Assembly (NCBI GenBank): GCA_913054425.1 | Contig: CAJXJG010000102.1 | Location: 1-6,355 of the forward strand | Direction of reading: 5' to 3' | Origin: an uncultured Fidelibacterota bacterium | GTDB taxonomy: Bacteria > Fidelibacterota > Marinisomatia > Marinisomatales > UBA8229 | Length of the DNA stretch: 6,355 bases | In this document: in pieces, positions 1 through 4,709 of the stretch | Numbering within the stretch: the stretch's first letter is position 1 | Layout of the letters: each line of letters starts with the position of its first letter | The notes under the pieces: generated by a model | Databases searched by the model: none | Told to the model about the DNA's origin: nothing | What the model saw: only the letters and a program-made list of their open reading frames with translations | Translations under genes and position numbers: made by a program

Positions 1-202
1 AGGGCATGCTTGAGGCACCCCGCGTATGAGACCAGGATTTTACCACTGTGCTATTGTGATCCATGAGATATGTGGTCCCGCCTCCGCCACCGCCGCCGCC
101 GGGAGAGGATCCTTGCGTAAATAAGGCATAGCCTTCAAATACCTCAGCACTTAGAAAGGTGATAGAAATTAAATAAATAACAACTGTGATGCGTTTTCTC
201 AT
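1..202 (-). CDS. Secreted arylsulfotransferase-like protein, N-terminal fragment
   Basis: Partial gene: 67 codons from an ATG at 202-200, then it runs off the left edge. It is too short for routine ORF calling but well supported. An AAGGGA ribosome site lies 6 nt upstream. Residues 1-19 form a classical signal peptide (MRKR, a hydrophobic core, then FLSA before Glu20), so export across the inner membrane is expected. After EGYALF comes a run of eight Gly (35-42), then TTYLMDHNSTVVKSW (43-57), HTRG and SMP. The pattern of a strand, then 'D-polar-V-x-x-W', then a conserved Ser-Met-Pro matches, from memory, the first blade of arylsulfotransferase-family beta-propellers. The gene at the right edge has a similar stretch (FDQAGNEVWN). 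The catalytic part lies outside the window, so the enzyme assignment is inference. It is divergent from the sulfotransferase operon and may share its regulatory region. Confidence 0.72.
   Translation of the reverse strand, partial: MRKRITVVIYLISITFLSAEVFEGYALFTQGSSPGGGGGGGGTTYLMDHNSTVVKSWSHTRGASSMP
77..100 (-). repeat. Poly-glycine tract (8 Gly codons)
   Basis: Eight consecutive Gly codons in the secreted protein at the left edge, written with mixed third bases (GGC x5, GGT, GGA, GGG). The tract makes a sharp local GC spike in an otherwise AT-rich window. It sits directly between the mature N-terminus and the first predicted propeller strand, so a flexible linker is the simplest role. Because the codons differ, selection for glycine itself is more likely than recent slippage of a pure repeat. 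Confidence 0.85.
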
Positions 203-208
203 GCCATT

Positions 209-214
209 TCCCTT
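209..214 (-). promoter_or_regulatory. Ribosome binding site of the left-edge gene
   Basis: AAGGGA on the minus strand, 6 nt before the ATG at 202-200. It is one of only two recognisable Shine-Dalgarno sequences in the window. It supports the start that gives a full signal peptide. Confidence 0.55.
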
Positions 215-303
215 ATATTTATTTTGCCTGGCAGACTTCAATCAAACGAAATACCTTGAGCAATTACTCATTTTCTGTAATTTAGTTAGACAAATTGAGA
301 ATA

Positions 304-319
304 AAAAAGTTAACTTTTT
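304..319. promoter_or_regulatory. 16-bp perfect palindrome in divergent intergenic region
   Basis: AAAAAGTTAACTTTTT reads the same on both strands. It lies close to the middle of the 205-bp gap between two divergently transcribed genes, about 90-100 bp from each start codon. The position suits an operator for a dimeric regulator, but AT-rich DNA yields such palindromes by chance more often than balanced DNA does. A second, shorter palindrome, TTTATATAAA, lies at 361-370. No convincing -35/-10 pair was found on either strand; TTGACT at 356-361 has no good -10 partner at the right distance. Confidence 0.3.
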
Positions 320-407
320 CATTTTACTTGCACACTTAATTTAAATCGATCAGTTTTGACTTTATATAAATTGTTTAATTTAGCTGCAAAGAAAAATTTC
401 AGTTACA

Positions 408-1508
408 ATGAATCATAATTTTACAACATCAAAAAGACTCATAACAGTATATAAAGCCCTTGGTTCCACATTTGGAATTTGGGTATCACCCGTTTTTTCG
501 GGATTCCTTCTTTTCCTGCTGCGGATTTTCATTAGCATTGGTTTGTTTTTTGATAAACTATTTTATCCATCTTTAAGAACAAAACACTTAACAAATCCCG
601 TCGTGATTGTAGGAAATCCCAGGTCAGGAACAACATTTCTACATCGTTTTTTAATCAAGAATAATATAGGTGCTGGTGCTCAACTCTGGCAATTGCTGTA
701 TCCTTCTCTTTTAATTCAAAAGTGTATCAGACCATTTTTACCAATTCTGGAAATAATCAGTCCCGCCCGTCACCATTCAACTGAAGCCCATAAAACAAGC
801 TTACAATCGGTAGAGACAGATGATGTCTCAATCTTATTTAGATATCTTGATGGATTCTTTCTGTACGGATTTATTCTATCCTGGGCAGAAGAAGATTTGT
901 TTGAGCGGTTCGACCCGAAGATCAGGGATACAACTGAAAGAGATTTTAACTGGCTGGAATCAATCTGGATTAGAACAATACGATCCTCAAATAATCAATT
1001 TATTATTGCGAAACTCTTCTCGATTAGTGCCAATCTCCCTAAATTTTTGGAAAGATTTCCGGATGCAAAAATCCTCTATATGGTTCGTGATCCCCTCAGT
1101 GTGATTCCCTCCGGTCTTAGTCTTGTTACCGGAGTTCTCGACAAAAAGTTTGGATTCTGGGATTTACCTGAGGAGAAGCGGAAAAGGTTTATCGAAAGAT
1201 TGTATAAAGCACTCGTTACGCTTTTAGTTCGATTTCATGATGACTGGGTCAATGATCGTATCGATCGTTCCAAAGTGATGATAGTGCATTTTGATAAAAT
1301 GATGAAGAATTTTGACGGATTGATGTCCGAAATATTATCCTTTCTCAACCATGAGCCTTCAACGGATTTAATCAACTCGATAAAACAGACAGCGAAAAGT
1401 CAAAGAAATTTCAAGAGCAAACACCATTATGATTTGGAAAAGTTTGGTCTCAGCGCTGAACAAATTCGAAATGATTGTTCAAACATTTATGAAACATTTT
1501 TAACCTAA
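408..1508 (+). CDS. PAPS-dependent sulfotransferase family protein
   Basis: Predicted to transfer a sulfuryl group from PAPS (3'-phosphoadenosine 5'-phosphosulfate) to a hydroxyl or amine on an unknown acceptor. Residues 66-80 contain the 5'-phosphosulfate-binding loop (VIVGNPRSGTTFLHR). Residues 223-236 contain the 3'-phosphate-binding segment, with Arg227 (in RDP) and Ser235 eight residues apart, as in sulfotransferases. The C-terminal stretch HHYDLEKFGLS (339-349) is typical of the Sulfotransfer_3-like group. The 366-residue length is normal for that group. Residues 26-49 are strongly hydrophobic and could anchor the enzyme at the inner face of the cytoplasmic membrane, which would suit a lipid-like acceptor. 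The start is ATG, with an in-frame stop at 381-383 and no strong Shine-Dalgarno. It is the first gene of a three-gene operon, and the next gene begins 8 bp after its stop. The acceptor cannot be read from sequence. Confidence 0.9.
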   Translation: MNHNFTTSKRLITVYKALGSTFGIWVSPVFSGFLLFLLRIFISIGLFFDKLFYPSLRTKHLTNPVVIVGNPRSGTTFLHRFLIKNNIGAGAQLWQLLYPSLLIQKCIRPFLPILEIISPARHHSTEAHKTSLQSVETDDVSILFRYLDGFFLYGFILSWAEEDLFERFDPKIRDTTERDFNWLESIWIRTIRSSNNQFIIAKLFSISANLPKFLERFPDAKILYMVRDPLSVIPSGLSLVTGVLDKKFGFWDLPEEKRKRFIERLYKALVTLLVRFHDDWVNDRIDRSKVMIVHFDKMMKNFDGLMSEILSFLNHEPSTDLINSIKQTAKSQRNFKSKHHYDLEKFGLSAEQIRNDCSNIYETFLT

Positions 1509-1516
1509 GCATTGAA

Positions 1517-2152
1517 TTGACAAACTTATCATCTTCCTTAAACCAGAGTTCCCCTGGTATCACAGGATTATTACTGTTTGTTATCTTCGGGTACGCTTTT
1601 AGTGTGGAGCCGCTCCACCATGTGGAAAACTGGAAGGTGCTTCAGGATAAAGAAATATGGATTGGCTGGGCTGAGGAAGGTGGTATCCCCTGGTGCAAAG
1701 CACAAACAACATTCCCTTTCGCAATGGACAAAATCGCAGAAATTCTTGAAGATAAAACCAATTACCCCAACGTGTTTAAACGGATTGAAGCTACAACAAT
1801 ACTGGAGCCGGAAATTGTTCATATAATGCTTGATATGCCGTTTCCCATATCAAGCCGGGATTATATAGTAAAATATACTACTCATTTCGATGGTAACGAT
1901 CTCCTCTACCAATTTCGATCAGTGATCCATGAAAATGCACCCCTGTCAAATTCTTATATTAGGCTTGTTAACGCAGCTGGAGAATGGCGACTTTCTCCTT
2001 TGAAAAATAATCAAACTCAAGTTACATACACATGGAATGGTGAACTGCTGGGAGACTTTCCGGATTGGGCATTGCCAAGGGCATGGAAAACCCAAGGAAA
2101 TGAAGTGTTAAATTGGTTGCTGGAAGCTACAGATAAAGCAATAAATAATTAA
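1517..2152 (+). CDS. START/SRPBCC-domain protein, putative lipid binder
   Basis: 211 residues if translation begins at the TTG at 1517. There is no ATG between the in-frame stop at 1490-1492 and codon 70, so a non-ATG start is needed; GTG at 1604 (codon 30) is the main alternative. Residues 15-29 (ITGLLLFVIFGYAFS) are hydrophobic and look like a signal peptide or anchor, although positive charges before them are lacking. From about residue 39 the pattern resembles START-type helix-grip domains: a Trp-rich opening, then MPFPISSRDYIVKY (107-120), then IRLVNAAGEWRLSP (148-161), then TYTWNGELLGDFPDW (170-184) and a C-terminal amphipathic helix. START and related SRPBCC folds enclose hydrophobic ligands such as sterols or phospholipids. 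Its place between a sulfotransferase and an outer-membrane barrel suggests it carries or presents a lipid-like substrate. The fold is recognised by pattern only; the ligand is unknown. Confidence 0.78.
   Translation: MTNLSSSLNQSSPGITGLLLFVIFGYAFSVEPLHHVENWKVLQDKEIWIGWAEEGGIPWCKAQTTFPFAMDKIAEILEDKTNYPNVFKRIEATTILEPEIVHIMLDMPFPISSRDYIVKYTTHFDGNDLLYQFRSVIHENAPLSNSYIRLVNAAGEWRLSPLKNNQTQVTYTWNGELLGDFPDWALPRAWKTQGNEVLNWLLEATDKAINN
1604..1618. repeat. 15-bp palindrome inside START-domain gene
   Basis: GTGGAGC-C-GCTCCAC is a perfect 7-bp inverted repeat around a single central base, encoding VEPLH just after the hydrophobic N-terminal segment. It begins exactly at the alternative GTG start codon. 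As RNA it could fold to a 6-bp, GC-rich stem with a 3-nt loop, unusual in this AT-rich sequence. Confidence 0.5.
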
Positions 2153-2158
2153 GATATC

Positions 2159-2162
2159 AGGA
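2159..2162 (+). promoter_or_regulatory. Ribosome binding site of the outer-membrane barrel gene
   Basis: AGGA, 8 nt upstream of the ATG at 2171 and just after the stop of the preceding gene. It supports the ATG that produces a clean signal peptide. Confidence 0.5.
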
Positions 2163-2170
2163 ACAAATAT

Positions 2171-3628
2171 ATGAAATCTAAAAAATTTGTATCGTTATTA
2201 TTACTATTCAATGTATTGGCATTTGGACAGAGCAATACAAGTTTCTCAGGATATATAGATTTGTATTATATGGCTCATTTATCGGATAATTCTTTAATCA
2301 ATCTCCCATATCGTATGTTTGATTTTAACCTCCAACATCAGAATGAAAATCTTGAAATCTATGCTGACCTTGCAATGGAATACACACCCAAAAGCCATTC
2401 TCATTATCTTTCAAATAGCATACCTCAGGATTTCTTATGGGATTTAAGGGAACTATATTTAACCTGGTACACCAACTTTGGGGAAATTAAAATTGGAAAA
2501 CAAATTCATACCTGGGGAAGCGTAGATGAAAACAGCCCAATAGATGTGGTAAACGCCTTCGATTATTATTACTTGTTTTTTCAAGGGCGTGACCGAAAGC
2601 TTGGTGCCTATTCTGCCGCACTTAATATTTATTTCAATAATTGGAAATTTGGTGCTGTGATATCTCCATTTCATCAAACAAATAGATTCCCTTTAAATGA
2701 TCCCGAATTTCCAATAAGCTTACCCATAATACCTGAGGAAAAACAAATATTTGACTTTGAAGAAAATCCATTCGAATTGGGGGCCTTTATAGAACGTTCA
2801 TTTGGAATAGGAGATTTGAGGTTGTCCTTTTTTCAAGGTTTTGATCGTACATTCAACTTCACCGGAATTAATGCTTGGGGACAAGGAGCATCACTCGATC
2901 GTCCACGTCTTGATATAATTTTTGGCTACAGAAAAACTAATGCAATCGGATTGGGGGGCACTATATTATCTGATTGGCTCACAGTACGGGGAGATATAGC
3001 TATTTTTAAATCAGTTGACCAAAGTAATAATATTAAACGGGAGCATGATGGAGAACTATTTAGCACAACATGGAACAAATATGCTGTCGCTTTAGGCTAT
3101 GACTCGCTCCATTTATCTTTTCCAACAAATGAAAATGTAGAATATTTTCAAACTACACTTCAATTGGAGACAGAACTTCCAAATAATATAATACTTACAA
3201 CTCAGTTTTTCTACTATGATACTCTTAGTTATAATTCAAATATTATACCAGACAGCATTTATATCGATAATTTTAATTTTGACTCTCCAAAAGATTTTTT
3301 TACACCAGGAATGGGTGCACCCTTGGCAGTATTGTCTAAGCGATCAGTACTGTTCAATCTTGAAAAAACATTTTTAGACAATCAATTGAAAATTAGTTTA
3401 CTGAGTTTGTTCGATATTGCAAATCCAATTGACTCTACTAACACGTTTGATATCTGGGGTTCCCTTTTGGGGCTTACCGCTGAATATGATATTTCACAGA
3501 ATTTGAAATTTCTTCTTGGGATAACTAAAATAGAAGGAAAAGATGATCATCCTGATGAAGAATTATACAGATTTAATCAAATGGAGAGTTTTTCACACGT
3601 TCGAATGGAAATAAAATATTTTTTCTAA
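2171..3628 (+). CDS. Outer-membrane beta-barrel protein, DUF1302-like
   Basis: 485 residues. Residues 1-19 are a signal peptide (MKSKK, Leu-rich core, AFG before Gln20). The rest is made of alternating-hydrophobicity strands rich in Tyr, Phe and Asn. It ends in KYFF, the terminal aromatic typical of proteins inserted by the BAM machinery. LRELYLTW (92-99) followed by IGKQIHTWGSVDENSP (108-123) and DVVNAFD resembles the 'ReaYL ... GrQ..WG...D...P.d..NP' signature of DUF1302 and related outer-membrane barrels, whose substrates are mostly unknown. A porin or exporter role is therefore the best general call. It is the last gene of the operon with the sulfotransferase and START-domain protein (18-bp gap), so it may export, import or anchor the product of that pair. 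Its stop lies 5 bp from the stop of the convergent gene. Confidence 0.8.
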   Translation: MKSKKFVSLLLLFNVLAFGQSNTSFSGYIDLYYMAHLSDNSLINLPYRMFDFNLQHQNENLEIYADLAMEYTPKSHSHYLSNSIPQDFLWDLRELYLTWYTNFGEIKIGKQIHTWGSVDENSPIDVVNAFDYYYLFFQGRDRKLGAYSAALNIYFNNWKFGAVISPFHQTNRFPLNDPEFPISLPIIPEEKQIFDFEENPFELGAFIERSFGIGDLRLSFFQGFDRTFNFTGINAWGQGASLDRPRLDIIFGYRKTNAIGLGGTILSDWLTVRGDIAIFKSVDQSNNIKREHDGELFSTTWNKYAVALGYDSLHLSFPTNENVEYFQTTLQLETELPNNIILTTQFFYYDTLSYNSNIIPDSIYIDNFNFDSPKDFFTPGMGAPLAVLSKRSVLFNLEKTFLDNQLKISLLSLFDIANPIDSTNTFDIWGSLLGLTAEYDISQNLKFLLGITKIEGKDDHPDEELYRFNQMESFSHVRMEIKYFF

Positions 3629-3633
3629 ATAAT

Positions 3634-4698
3634 TTATTTCATCAATATTACTTTTCGTAATTGAGAATAATCTTCTGTTTTCATCCTGATTAAATAAACT
3701 CCTGATGGATAGTTTTGCCCATTCCAAATAGCTTTATGCTGACCCGGTTCAAAATGGCCCACCTTTATATTTTCAATCTTTTTACCAATTAGATTAAATA
3801 CATCTAGTTGTAGATAAGTTTTTTTTGAGACCTCAAAAGTTATGATCGTTTTAGGATTAAACGGGTTTGGATAGGGCTGTGAAAGGTTAAAATCTATCGA
3901 GCTAATAAATTCATTCGAATTGTATAGCCCATCACAATTTTGAGAATCTGCTACAGGCCAAGTATAGTAAAATTGATCTAAACTAATATGAAAATATTCA
4001 CTATTTGCTATACAGTCTGGAACGTTTTCACATAGATTATTTCCTCCAATAGCAAAATAAGGATAACCGGCTGCATCTGCATCATTCCAATTAATATTCA
4101 GTGAATCACAGATACAATCGGGGAGCTGATTCAGTTCATTGTTAAACATCCACCAATAGGTTAAATCTTCCAAATTACAAAATGAGTCAGGAATAGATGG
4201 AATTTGATTATATCCCAAATCTAAAAAATACAAGTTATTCAGATTTCCAATACCTTCACCAATTTCTTCTAACTGATTATTGGAAATATAAAGGGACATG
4301 AGATTTGTGAGTTGATAAAAGCTTTCAGGCAGACTTGATAAATTATTCCACTCTAGATACAATGCTCTCAAATCATCTAAATTCCCTATACTCTCAGGCA
4401 ATATACTTAATGGAGATTCCACACCACCCCAATAATTCCCGGCAACTAAAAATCTTAACCTTCCATTAAGCCATGTCTGGGTTCCAAGGTGAAGAGGCGT
4501 ATCATAAGATAATTGGTTTAAAGTAATGATATCATTTAATGCTATCAGGTCATTGTCGAAAAAACAACTGTCTCCATTAGCAAGGATTGTAACCGAGCTT
4601 GGAAAGTCATTAATATAGGAATAGCTAGAATCACACTGAGGAAAAACTAACTGAATACAAAAACTAAAGATCAAAACATACTGCAGAAAAAACTTCAT
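3634..4698 (-). CDS. Secreted leucine-rich-repeat protein with C-terminal sorting domain
   Basis: 354 residues. Residues 1-20 are a signal peptide (MKFF, hydrophobic core, VFP before Gln21). The following Cys22 does not sit in a good lipobox. Residues 45-97 form a cap of the kind seen before bacterial LRRs (IALNDIITLN, then LGTQTWLNGRL). Residues 98-189 are four exact-length 23-residue leucine-rich repeats, with a degenerate fifth. Residues 270-354 form a Por/type IX-like sorting domain: PYPNPFNP (275-282), beta-sandwich strands, YPSGVYLIR (330-338) and a final KVILMK. The protein is probably displayed on or released from the cell surface, where the LRR would bind a protein or glycan. Eleven Cys in the mature region, several in the C-terminal part of the LRR, suggest disulfides. 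It lies 11 bp downstream of the arylsulfotransferase-like gene, probably as one transcript; no clear Shine-Dalgarno is seen. The ligand is unknown. Confidence 0.88.
   Translation of the reverse strand: MKFFLQYVLIFSFCIQLVFPQCDSSYSYINDFPSSVTILANGDSCFFDNDLIALNDIITLNQLSYDTPLHLGTQTWLNGRLRFLVAGNYWGGVESPLSILPESIGNLDDLRALYLEWNNLSSLPESFYQLTNLMSLYISNNQLEEIGEGIGNLNNLYFLDLGYNQIPSIPDSFCNLEDLTYWWMFNNELNQLPDCICDSLNINWNDADAAGYPYFAIGGNNLCENVPDCIANSEYFHISLDQFYYTWPVADSQNCDGLYNSNEFISSIDFNLSQPYPNPFNPKTIITFEVSKKTYLQLDVFNLIGKKIENIKVGHFEPGQHKAIWNGQNYPSGVYLIRMKTEDYSQLRKVILMK
4132..4407 (-). repeat. Four tandem 69-bp leucine-rich repeats
   Basis: Codons 98-189 of the secreted LRR protein divide into four units of exactly 23 residues with no indels. 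The consensus is roughly S-x-L-P-E-S-I-x-N-L-x-x-L-x-x-L-Y-L-x-x-N-x-L. The third unit replaces the usual Pro by Gly (EEIGEGIGNL). The fourth has Trp-Trp in place of the Leu-x-Leu strand (LTYWWMFNNEL). The units have diverged in DNA, so this is an old protein repeat rather than a fresh duplication. Confidence 0.85.
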
Positions 4699-4709
4699 AA
4701 ACGCATTGA

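Noticed and set aside
356..384. TTGACT considered as the -35 box of a promoter for the sulfotransferase operon
   Set aside because: No acceptable -10 hexamer lies 16-18 bp downstream; the best AT-rich matches are 12-15 bp away.
820..1104. 94-codon plus-strand ORF inside the sulfotransferase gene
   Set aside because: It overlaps in another frame a gene with clear family motifs; its own translation shows no domain or export signal.
1571..1826. Overlapping ORFs on both strands inside the START-domain gene (minus 1571-1822, plus 1578-1826)
   Set aside because: Both are out of frame with the START-like pattern, show no recognisable motif and sit fully within the longer gene.
2459..2677. 72-codon minus-strand ORF inside the beta-barrel gene
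   Set aside because: Antisense shadow of a convincing signal-peptide barrel gene; no ribosome site or motif.
3627..3639. AAATAATTTATTT inverted repeat between the convergent stops, considered as a bidirectional terminator
   Set aside because: The stem is all A/T with a one-base centre, so it would not form a stable hairpin; the 5-bp gap leaves no room for a classical terminator.
3634..4698. LRR protein considered as a lipoprotein because of Cys22 after the hydrophobic segment
   Set aside because: The residues before the Cys (FPQ) do not fit the lipobox, and a C-terminal sorting domain already accounts for surface attachment.
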